Positions 5,774-10,335 of a stretch of 13,540 bases of DNA are shown here, one piece after another; the stretch's first letter is position 1; each line of letters begins with the position of its first letter. The notes under the pieces are model-generated. The model searched no databases, was not told the DNA's origin, and saw nothing but the letters and a program-made list of their open reading frames with translations. Position numbers and translations under genes: made by a program. Origin of the DNA: Oscillospiraceae bacterium (lineage in GTDB: Bacteria > Bacillota > Clostridia > Oscillospirales > UBA644); the NCBI GenBank assembly GCA_015067385.1, contig SVMP01000045.1, positions 1 through 13,540 of the forward strand, in the 5' to 3' direction.

Positions 5774-6388
5774 ATGGACCAAATAAAAATTGGGCGATTC
5801 ATTGCCGAACGCAGAAAAAATGTTAATTTAACACAAATGCAGTTGGCAGAAAAGCTGAACATCACCGACAGAGCCGTATCGAAATGGGAAACGGGCAGAT
5901 CGTTGCCCGACTCCTCGATAATGCTTGAGCTGTGCGATGTTCTGGGTATAACGGTAAATGATCTGTTAAGTGGGGAGGTAGTTTTAATGGATAACTACAA
6001 CAAAGAATTGGAAAACAACTTGCTTGAAATGATTAAGCAAAAAGAACAGGCAGACAAAAGATTGTTGTCTGTAGAAGTGTTTATAGGTATTACTGCAACG
6101 GTCGTTCTTTTTGCTTTGATATTTGTTGCCGCTTTTGTGCAGATGTCAATAGGACTAAGGATTTCTCTTATGGTGCTTGGATTCATTTTGTTTTTTGCAG
6201 GTTGCTTCTATGCATTGCGGATTGAGCAAGTAGCAGGCTATTATGAATGTAAAAAATGCGGACACATATATGTTCCGACATACAACAGCGTATTCGGGGC
6301 TATGCATATGGGCAGAACAAGATACATGAAATGCCCGAATTGCGGCAAATGGTCATGGAATAAAAAGGTTTTACGCAAAGACAAATAA
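5774..6388 (+). CDS. Membrane-anchored XRE regulator with C-terminal zinc ribbon
   Basis: A 204-residue protein in three parts. Residues 1-68 are an XRE helix-turn-helix (IGRFIAERRKNVNLTQMQLA, AVSKWETGRSLPD). A charged linker (about 70-95) leads to two membrane helices at about 98-120 and 125-147. The cytoplasmic tail is a zinc ribbon with CKKCGH and CPNCGKW. The HTH suggests DNA binding at the membrane, and the zinc ribbon could sense metal or redox state or bind nucleic acid. The true start is ATG 5774, seven bases after AAGGAG (5761-5766); the frame stays open upstream only because the leader lacks stops. The gene has its own promoter, two palindromes before it and a terminator after it. 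The domain plan is common in Clostridia; the target is unknown. Confidence 0.85.
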   Translation: MDQIKIGRFIAERRKNVNLTQMQLAEKLNITDRAVSKWETGRSLPDSSIMLELCDVLGITVNDLLSGEVVLMDNYNKELENNLLEMIKQKEQADKRLLSVEVFIGITATVVLFALIFVAAFVQMSIGLRISLMVLGFILFFAGCFYALRIEQVAGYYECKKCGHIYVPTYNSVFGAMHMGRTRYMKCPNCGKWSWNKKVLRKDK

Positions 6389-6396
6389 TATCAGAC

Positions 6397-6438
6397 CGAG
6401 GCGACCTTTCTTACGGGGTTGCCTCGATTTCTGTTTTT
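6397..6438 (+). terminator. Intrinsic terminator after the XRE-TM-zinc-ribbon gene
   Basis: CGAGGCGACC (6397-6406) pairs with GGTTGCCTCG (6417-6426) with one G-U pair. The T-rich tail ATTTCTGTTTTT follows. Confidence 0.8.
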
Positions 6439-6519
6439 ATAACAAAAAGCATACTCCGAGAATATAACGGAACAAATCCTGCATTTTTTTCGTCCAATAG
6501 AAAAAGGAGGTAAACAACC

Positions 6520-6990
6520 GTGAAAAAAATTACAGCATTTGTTTTAACATTGATTTTCATGTTATCCGTTGCGGGATGCGCTTCACAGCAAGATCCTATC
6601 GAACGTAAAAACATCGATGCGAAACCGAACAAATGGGGTGTTACCCTGCAAGCCGAAAACGTGACTTCAAGCGGCTTGACGATCGTTTGCGTTCATTCGG
6701 GCGGAGAAAATGTGGCGGAGTTGAACACAGGAAGCTATTACGTTCTTCAAAGATCGGAAGATTCGGAATGGGCAGATGTTGATTTTCTTCCGCAGGAATA
6801 TGACATCGGATGGACTTCCGAAGCGTGGATCATTCAGAAAGAAAGCGAGACCTCGTGGGATGTTAACTGGGAATGGCTTTACGGTAAATTGCCCGCAGGA
6901 AAATATCGGATCGGAAAAGAGATCATGAATTTCAGAGAGACCGGCGATTACGATAAAGAGACGGTCTATGCGGAATTTATAATCGAATAA
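6520..6990 (+). CDS. Lipoprotein with Ig-like (Big_14-type) domain
   Basis: A 156-residue secreted lipoprotein. The N-terminus is a typical signal peptide (MKK, then a hydrophobic core) with the lipobox VAGC. Cys20 would be lipidated and anchor the protein on the outer face of the membrane. The rest is a single beta-rich domain containing GVTLQAENVTSSGLTIVC, YYVLQRSEDSEWADV and WDVNWEWLYGKLPAGKYRIG, ending in YAEFIIE. These match the immunoglobulin-like Big_14 pattern seen in many clostridial lipoproteins. The binding partner is unknown. The start is GTG 6520, nine bases after AAAGGAGG (6503-6510). No convincing promoter was found in 6439-6502, apart from a TATAAC at 6463 without a good -35. 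Confidence 0.85.
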   Translation: MKKITAFVLTLIFMLSVAGCASQQDPIERKNIDAKPNKWGVTLQAENVTSSGLTIVCVHSGGENVAELNTGSYYVLQRSEDSEWADVDFLPQEYDIGWTSEAWIIQKESETSWDVNWEWLYGKLPAGKYRIGKEIMNFRETGDYDKETVYAEFIIE

Positions 6991-7003
6991 AAAAAACAGA
7001 TAT

Positions 7004-7032
7004 AAAAACGGAGGGATGACCTCCGTTTTTTT
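7004..7032 (+). terminator. Intrinsic terminator after the lipoprotein gene
   Basis: AAAAACGGAGG (7004-7014) pairs perfectly with CCTCCGTTTTT (7020-7030) around a GATGA loop. The T-run extends to 7032. Confidence 0.9.
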
Positions 7033-7038
7033 GGGATA

Positions 7039-7067
7039 TTGAAAAATACTTGCAGATGTGATATAAT
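7039..7067 (+). promoter_or_regulatory. Promoter of the TraX-family gene
   Basis: TTGAAA (7039-7044) and TATAAT (7062-7067) are 17 bases apart, with a TGA extended -10 element. It begins seven bases after the previous terminator. Confidence 0.85.
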
Positions 7068-7089
7068 AATTAAAAGGAGATGATAGATC

Positions 7090-7836
7090 ATGAGCGAAGA
7101 AAAGAAATTCAGACTGCAAACAACTTCTTTTTCACTGCATATAATGGCGATGCTGTTTATGCTGTGCGATCATTTATGGGGAACGGTCGTGCCGGGAAAC
7201 GACTGGCTGACTTGTCTCGGCAGGCTTGCGTTTCCTATTTATGCATTTATGATAGTTGAGGGTTATTTTCACACGAAAAGCCTGAAAAAATACATATGCA
7301 GGCTGTTGCTGTTCGCTGTCATTTCCGAGATACCTTTCAATCTCGCTATGGGAAGCAGTATATTTTATCCAATACACCAAAACGTTCTCTGGAGCTTTCT
7401 GATTTCGATAGGGCTTATCGCATGGAACGAAAAAGTCAAAGAAAAAAAGCTCTGGATGCGTATTTCAGTCGGTGCGGCGTCGGTTTTTATCGGCTATATC
7501 GCAGGTATCGTCACTTTTGTTGACTTTTACAATGCAGGCATACTGACAGTTCTTGTTTTTTACTTTTTCAGAGGGAAAAAGTGGTGGTATTACATCTGTC
7601 AAGCTCTTTGCCTTTACTATATAAATTTTGAGATGCTCGGCGGCTTTTCATATGAGGTCAACATCTTTGGGCATACATATTTCCTCGCAAGGCAGGGGCT
7701 TGCGCTTTTGGCGTTGATCCCGATATGGCTCTACAGCGGAAAGCAGGGGCATCACAGCAAGGCGTTTCAATATTTCAACTATATTTTTTACCCGCTTCAT
7801 CTGCTGATACTTGGGCTGATGAAATTTCTGATATAA
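7090..7836 (+). CDS. TraX-family integral membrane protein
   Basis: A 248-residue polytopic membrane protein of the TraX family. The founding member, F-plasmid TraX, acetylates the N-terminus of pilin, and the family is related to membrane acyltransferases. Signature pieces visible here are LHIMAMLFMLCDHLWG, LGRLAFPIYAFMIVEGYFHT, RLLLFAVISEIPFNLA and HQNVLWSF. About eight hydrophobic segments follow through to the C-terminus. Chromosomal copies are frequent in Clostridia without any conjugation genes, and none are seen here, so a role in acylating a surface molecule is more likely than conjugation; this is inference. The gene has its own strong promoter, an AAAAGGAGATG ribosome binding site and a terminator, and converges on the next gene. 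Confidence 0.88.
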   Translation: MSEEKKFRLQTTSFSLHIMAMLFMLCDHLWGTVVPGNDWLTCLGRLAFPIYAFMIVEGYFHTKSLKKYICRLLLFAVISEIPFNLAMGSSIFYPIHQNVLWSFLISIGLIAWNEKVKEKKLWMRISVGAASVFIGYIAGIVTFVDFYNAGILTVLVFYFFRGKKWWYYICQALCLYYINFEMLGGFSYEVNIFGHTYFLARQGLALLALIPIWLYSGKQGHHSKAFQYFNYIFYPLHLLILGLMKFLI

Positions 7837-7843
7837 AAAATCG

Positions 7844-7875
7844 GGAGCAGAGGTTTGAATCTCTGCTCCTGTTGT
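7844..7875 (+). terminator. Hairpin between convergent genes
   Basis: GGAGCAGAG (7844-7852) pairs perfectly with CTCTGCTCC (7861-7869) around an 8-base loop. The tail TGTTGTT is only moderately T-rich. It sits between the converging stops at 7836 and 7898 and could serve both transcripts. Confidence 0.65.
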
Positions 7876-7897
7876 TATATATGGAAGATCCGGAAGA

Positions 7898-8239
7898 TCA
7901 ACCGTACTGAGCTTCGTTAAGGGGCTGATCCCAATAAATTACGGCGTTCAGCGATGACGCAAGCTCGTCCGCCACGGTCTTCACCTGTGAAAGATACAGC
8001 TCATCCTTCTTCTTTGAACGGCGTCCCTTTGCATTAAACAGCTCTTTTAAAACGCACGCATCGTAGCTGACGGCAAAATCCTCGGCATCGTTATGCGGAA
8101 AGAACGTCACCCCGACTTCGTAGCGGATATTTCCGCTTTCGCTTTCGGCGTTAAGCCATACCAACGCTCCATGACGTGCAACACCGTTAAAAACACATTC
8201 CGCAGAAAAATATTGCTTATAAATATCAATGTTTACCAT
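7898..8239 (-). CDS. Conserved-looking small protein of unknown function
   Basis: A soluble protein of 113 residues without signal peptide or membrane segment. I do not recognise a named family. Visible features are an aromatic-rich start (IDIYKQYFSAECVFNG), a probable beta strand pair YEVGVTFFPH and DFAVSYDACV, a basic patch GRRSKKKDEL, and a C-terminus with VIYWDQPLNEAQYG. ATG 8239 is chosen over an upstream in-frame ATG because AGAGGA lies about six bases in front of it. It is transcribed from promoter A, directly after the displaced rubrerythrin tail and terminator. If that tail is the original gene end, this gene would be the ancestral downstream neighbour of rubrerythrin. Its codon use and high polarity look like a real gene. 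Confidence 0.75.
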   Translation of the reverse strand: MVNIDIYKQYFSAECVFNGVARHGALVWLNAESESGNIRYEVGVTFFPHNDAEDFAVSYDACVLKELFNAKGRRSKKKDELYLSQVKTVADELASSLNAVIYWDQPLNEAQYG

Positions 8240-8304
8240 AAATAATTCCTCTTTTATTTTTTCAGAAAGATAAATCACGGTTTAACGGGATCTTCAATAT
8301 ATTC

Positions 8305-8333
8305 AGTATACCACAGATCTTCCGATTTTTCAA
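8305..8333 (-). promoter_or_regulatory. Promoter A, first copy of a repeated promoter
   Basis: On the minus strand TTGAAA (8328-8333) and TATACT (8305-8310) are 17 bases apart, with a TGG extended -10. Near-identical promoters occur at 9287-9315 and 10229-10257, each just downstream of a rubrerythrin-type terminator. Confidence 0.85.
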
Positions 8334-8353
8334 TACTGTTTTTTCGGAAATAC

Positions 8354-8384
8354 AACAAAAGAGAGCAAGCCGAAGCCTGCTCCC
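8354..8384 (-). terminator. Terminator A, copy of the rubrerythrin terminator
   Basis: On the minus strand GGGAGCAGGC, loop TTCG, GCTTGCTCTC, then TTTTGTTG. The stem is the same as at 10276-10308 apart from one changed base that breaks a pair. UUCG is a very stable tetraloop. Confidence 0.8.
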
Positions 8385-8412
8385 TTGCATAGAGGACGAA
8401 TTGGAGGTATAA

Positions 8413-8475
8413 TTATTTGTTGAAATATCTCTTGAGGAGACCTTCGAGGCCACGGCCGTGACGAGCTTCGTCACG
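8413..8475 (-). pseudogene. Displaced 3' end of the rubrerythrin gene (copy A)
   Basis: Sixty bases plus the stop codon encode exactly the last 20 residues of the rubrerythrin at 10336-10923, starting at RDEARHG and ending at RYFNK. The 112 bases 8361-8472 match 10284-10395 without gaps, with two differences by eye. No start codon or upstream coding sequence is present. Homology stops inside a palindrome (8456-8476) that encodes the ExxH motif. This is a gene-end remnant, not an expressed gene; it reads as the duplicated end left by an insertion. Confidence 0.85.
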
Positions 8476-8476
8476 G
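8456..8476. repeat. Palindromic crossover-like site at the rubrerythrin gene end
   Basis: CCGTGACGA (8456-8464), spacer GCT, TCGTCACGG (8468-8476) form perfect 9-bp arms. The matching site in the intact gene (10379-10399) has the same left arm and spacer but two changes in the right arm (TCGTCGCGA). Similarity between the two loci ends within this right arm. Inverted arms around a short spacer, with the homology breakpoint inside, are what a tyrosine-recombinase core site would show; the spacer here is shorter than the usual 6-8 bp unless the arms bound are the outer parts. Confidence 0.45.
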
Positions 8477-8517
8477 AAACACTTGAAAACACGGCAAAAA
8501 CAGGCATTTTTAACCGT

Positions 8518-8539
8518 TTAGCACAAAATTAGCACAAAA
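8518..8539. repeat. Tandem 11-bp direct repeats TTAGCACAAAA
   Basis: Two perfect copies of TTAGCACAAAA lie head to tail at 8518-8528 and 8529-8539, about 40 bp inside the boundary of the displaced rubrerythrin tail. Short direct repeats in this position resemble arm-type binding sites of tyrosine integrases; the assignment is inference. Confidence 0.5.
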
Positions 8540-8543
8540 GCAT

Positions 8544-8566
8544 AAAAATCTATACAGTAGATTTTT
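8544..8566 (-). terminator. Hairpin terminator downstream of the XRE-TM gene
   Basis: AAAAATCTA (8544-8552) pairs perfectly with TAGATTTTT (8558-8566) around a 5-base loop. It is symmetrical in A and T ends and could act in both directions. Confidence 0.6.
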
Positions 8567-8665
8567 CCTCATAAAAAATTCAAAAACATTTTTATGAATG
8601 GAAAAATCATATGTTTTGTGTAACGGTGTGCGAATCAATTTTTTTGAAATGTTTATGAGGAAAAA
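8562..8665. repeat. 104-bp non-coding segment with inverted ends
   Basis: TTTTTCCTCATAAA (8562-8575) is perfectly inverted at 8652-8665, and the similarity continues inwards for about 11 more bases with mismatches. The interior is very AT-rich and codes for nothing. The same motif in the form TTTTCCCTCATA recurs on the minus strand at 9538-9549, at the junction between the second cargo gene and rubrerythrin tail copy B. Confidence 0.5.
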
Positions 8666-8692
8666 CTATAGGCAGACCGACAAATTGGGATT
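8655..8692. repeat. Common 3' flank of cargo genes, copy 1
   Basis: ATGAGGAAAAACTATAGG followed by CAGACCGACAAATTGGGATT lies immediately downstream of the XRE-TM gene. Nearly the same sequence lies at 9539-9574 behind the S51-like gene; the last 20 bases differ at one position. The unrelated genes therefore share a 3' border. Confidence 0.65.
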
Positions 8693-8694
8693 GG

Positions 8695-9165
8695 TCAGTA
8701 CCTTATCAAGTAATAGATGACATAACCCCAACTCATCAAACCGTGAAGAATCGCCCACCCGATTGATTGCCAGTGTGCATAACTGATTATCATTGCTAAC
8801 ACGGACCCCGTTGTTATTCCTGCTTCTATTGTTTTACCAGATGACATATCAAAATGCATGATGGTCCTCCTCTTCTTCTCATTCTCCATTTGTTCTACCT
8901 TGTACAACAATAATTCCACTTGTTCTTTGGTGTATTCCGGTATACTTTCAGAATCCTTTTCTTTTCCGGTGAGCAATTCGGCAATGGTAATATTCAGTTC
9001 CTTACACAGGGATTCAACAACCGAGTAATCTGGCATAGATTTTCCCGTTTCCCATTTGGAAATGGTTTTGTTTGATACTCCAAGCAGTTCAGCAAGTTGT
9101 TCCTGTGTAAGATTCTTCGCCCGTCTTTTTTCCGCAATAAAGCGTCCCATCTCTTGTTGGCTCAT
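8695..9165 (-). CDS. XRE-family regulator with C-terminal membrane helices
   Basis: A 156-residue protein. Residues 1-68 are an XRE helix-turn-helix with MGRFIAEKRRAKNLTQEQLA and TISKWETGKSMPD. Residues 70-100 are a charged, probably coiled linker (EYTKEQVELLLYKVEQME). The C-terminal 45 residues form two membrane segments (GSVLAMIISYAHW and GWAILHGLMSWGYVIYYLI). The HTH is close in sequence to that of the regulator at 5774-6388, but the zinc ribbon is missing. It is probably a membrane-tethered regulator; the target is unknown. ATG 9165 follows AAAGGGGG by about eight bases. It has its own possible promoter at 9190-9219 and also lies downstream of promoter B. It is the first cargo gene of the putative island. 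Confidence 0.85.
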   Translation of the reverse strand: MSQQEMGRFIAEKRRAKNLTQEQLAELLGVSNKTISKWETGKSMPDYSVVESLCKELNITIAELLTGKEKDSESIPEYTKEQVELLLYKVEQMENEKKRRTIMHFDMSSGKTIEAGITTGSVLAMIISYAHWQSIGWAILHGLMSWGYVIYYLIRY

Positions 9166-9189
9166 TGTTAAAGCCCCCTTTCAGCAATA

Positions 9190-9219
9190 AGTATACATCT
9201 TTTTTTAAATATTTGCCAT
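9190..9219 (-). promoter_or_regulatory. Proximal promoter of the XRE-TM gene
   Basis: TATACT on the minus strand (9190-9195) has ATGGCA (9214-9219, four of six consensus bases) 18 bases upstream. It lies about 25 bases before the start codon. It is weaker than promoter B. Confidence 0.45.
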
Positions 9220-9286
9220 CCCTTATACGGAGAATTTAAGTAGAATTGCATCAAATTCCTATTTATCGAACTGTTTTAATATAATC

Positions 9287-9315
9287 AGTATACCACAAAT
9301 CTCCCGTTTTTTCAA
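9287..9315 (-). promoter_or_regulatory. Promoter B, second copy of the repeated promoter
   Basis: TTGAAA (9310-9315) and TATACT (9287-9292) on the minus strand, 17 bases apart with TGG in front. The surrounding 9262-9360 matches 10204-10302 at 97 of 99 bases by eye. It would give the XRE-TM gene a leader of more than 110 bases. Confidence 0.8.
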
Positions 9316-9330
9316 TACGTTTTTTTAATT

Positions 9331-9487
9331 TATAACAAAAAGAGAGCAAGCCGAAGCCTGATTTCACTGTCCGAAGGACAATATCACTGCGAAGCAATAT
9401 CACTGTGCGCAGCATAATATCACTCGCCGTATGGCGAATATAACTCTCTCTTTTTGTTATAACAAAAAGAGAGCAAGCCGAAGCCTG
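9331..9487. repeat. Hairpin array between 30-bp direct repeats
   Basis: Two identical 30-bp copies of the terminator arm (9331-9360 and 9458-9487, starting TATAACAAAAAGAGAG) flank a 97-bp array. The array contains the hairpins GTCCGAAGGAC, GCGAAGC, GTGCGCAGCAT and CGCCGTATGGCG joined by AATATCACT linkers, the last linker being AATATAACT. The right end with the following repeat makes a perfect 28-bp palindrome at 9446-9473. The array also lies between 16-bp inverted repeats (9331-9346 and 9446-9461). It interrupts what was one terminator. It is related to the array at 2458-2548. Confidence 0.7.
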
Positions 9488-9492
9488 CTCCC
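9456..9492 (-). terminator. Terminator B, copy of the rubrerythrin terminator
   Basis: On the minus strand GGGAGCAGGC, loop TTCG, GCTTGCTCTC, then TTTTTGTTATA. It would stop transcripts coming from the S51-like gene. A second, broken copy of the same arm lies at 9331-9360. Confidence 0.8.
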
Positions 9493-9520
9493 TTGCATAA
9501 AGGACGAATTGGAGGTATAA

Positions 9521-9538
9521 TTATTTGTTGAAATATCT
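9521..9538 (-). pseudogene. Displaced 3' end of the rubrerythrin gene (copy B)
   Basis: Eighteen bases encode RYFNK and the stop of rubrerythrin. They are followed by the same 3' UTR and terminator: 9469-9538 matches 10284-10353 at 68 of 70 bases by eye. Upstream on the minus strand the sequence changes to the common cargo flank (9539-9574). It is a shorter remnant than copy A. Confidence 0.75.
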
Positions 9539-9574
9539 ATGAGGGAAAACTTAACAGACCGACAAATTGGAATT
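9539..9574. repeat. Common 3' flank of cargo genes, copy 2
   Basis: ATGAGGGAAAACTTA followed by CAGACCGACAAATTGGAATT, immediately downstream of the S51-like gene and touching its stop codon. It matches 8655-8692 and joins directly onto rubrerythrin tail copy B. Confidence 0.65.
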
Positions 9575-10179
9575 TACACTTTACAAATATGAATTTCTCC
9601 GTTAATAAACACTCCATCTCCGTCGTTTATACGGATAACATTTACATCATGTTCTCTTTCGTAAACACAGCACGTTTCTTCAAATCGCTCAAACCTTGAA
9701 AGAAACTTACTATAATGCGGCAGTACTTGAACATCTGTTAATGAGAGGCCGCTTAAATCTGTCAATCCCAAGAAATTCATTTCAGCAGAATAGCAATTTA
9801 CCAATTCAAGTGTAGGACCAAAAACAAATGCAGCAGCACTCCAACCAATTAGTATGTTTGTTGTAGCAATATTTCTTAATATCTCTATCGCATTGTTCTT
9901 TCGGATTGCGTGCAGTAAATAGTAAGGATTTCCTCCGATAAATTCAACAACATCATATTTCAGTAATAAATCAGCAGGCTGTTTATCCAAATCAAAAATA
10001 TCAACATTTAAGTTCAGTGATTGTAATTCTAAGACACATCTGGGAACGTGATAATTGTTTTCCTTATATTCATTATCTGCTGTCACAACCAATGCAGCGG
10101 TTTTACAACCAACCATTTTACTGCGAATATGTGCCAGTAACATTTCACTCGACAATCCGTTTGAGCATAAAACAAGCAC
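9574..10179 (-). CDS. Peptidase S51 / class I glutamine-amidotransferase-like protein
   Basis: A cytoplasmic protein of 201 residues of the peptidase E (S51) type. The family plan is visible: a start on a beta strand (VLVLCSNGLSS), a middle YDVVEFIGGNPYYLLHAI (the GG-N-x-x-LL pattern), the nucleophile elbow IGWSAAAFVFGP with Ser114, and LPHYSKF with a probable catalytic His155. The elbow reads SAA, not the usual SAG. Known S51 enzymes are aspartyl dipeptidases or cyanophycin-degrading; the substrate here is unknown. GTG 10179 is preferred, eight bases after the core of GAGGTGAT. GTG 10188 is in frame but lies inside that ribosome binding site, and the frame also runs open through promoter C. 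It is the second cargo gene. Confidence 0.85.
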   Translation of the reverse strand: MLVLCSNGLSSEMLLAHIRSKMVGCKTAALVVTADNEYKENNYHVPRCVLELQSLNLNVDIFDLDKQPADLLLKYDVVEFIGGNPYYLLHAIRKNNAIEILRNIATTNILIGWSAAAFVFGPTLELVNCYSAEMNFLGLTDLSGLSLTDVQVLPHYSKFLSRFERFEETCCVYEREHDVNVIRINDGDGVFINGEIHICKV

Positions 10180-10228
10180 CTTAATCACCTCGTCAAATTC
10201 AAGTTTATCGAACTGTTTTAATATAATC

Positions 10229-10257
10229 AGTATACCACAGATTTCCCGTTTTTTCAA
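10229..10257 (-). promoter_or_regulatory. Promoter C, third copy of the repeated promoter
   Basis: TTGAAA (10252-10257) and TATACT (10229-10234) on the minus strand, 17 bases apart, with a TGG extended -10. It drives the S51-like gene and starts about 20 bases after the rubrerythrin terminator. Confidence 0.85.
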
Positions 10258-10275
10258 TACGTTTTTTTAATTTAT

Positions 10276-10308
10276 AACAAAAAGAGAGCAAGCCGAAGCC
10301 TGCTCTCT
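10276..10308 (-). terminator. Rubrerythrin terminator (copy C)
   Basis: On the minus strand AGAGAGCAGGC, loop TTCG, GCTTGCTCTCT, then TTTTTGTTATAAA. The 11-bp stem has one G-U pair and a UUCG tetraloop. It lies 27 bases after the rubrerythrin stop. Confidence 0.92.
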
Positions 10309-10335
10309 TGCATAGAGGACGAATTGGAGGTATAA

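Noticed and set aside
7090..7836. TraX as evidence of a conjugative element
   Set aside because: No relaxase, type IV secretion or pilin gene is in the window, and TraX-family proteins are common chromosomal proteins in Clostridia.
8262..8507. Minus-strand frames over the rubrerythrin tails (also at 10272-10499) that share a similar peptide
   Set aside because: The shared peptide comes from reading the duplicated rubrerythrin end in the wrong frame. No start signals are present.
9361..9457. Possible CRISPR array because of repeated AATATCACT units
   Set aside because: Units are only about 16-25 bp, the repeats are 9 bp and the variable parts are self-complementary hairpins. No cas genes are near.
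10180..10257. N-terminal extension of the S51-like protein
   Set aside because: The extra codons would be read from within promoter C and its untranscribed part. The GAGGTGAT ribosome binding site places the start at 10179.
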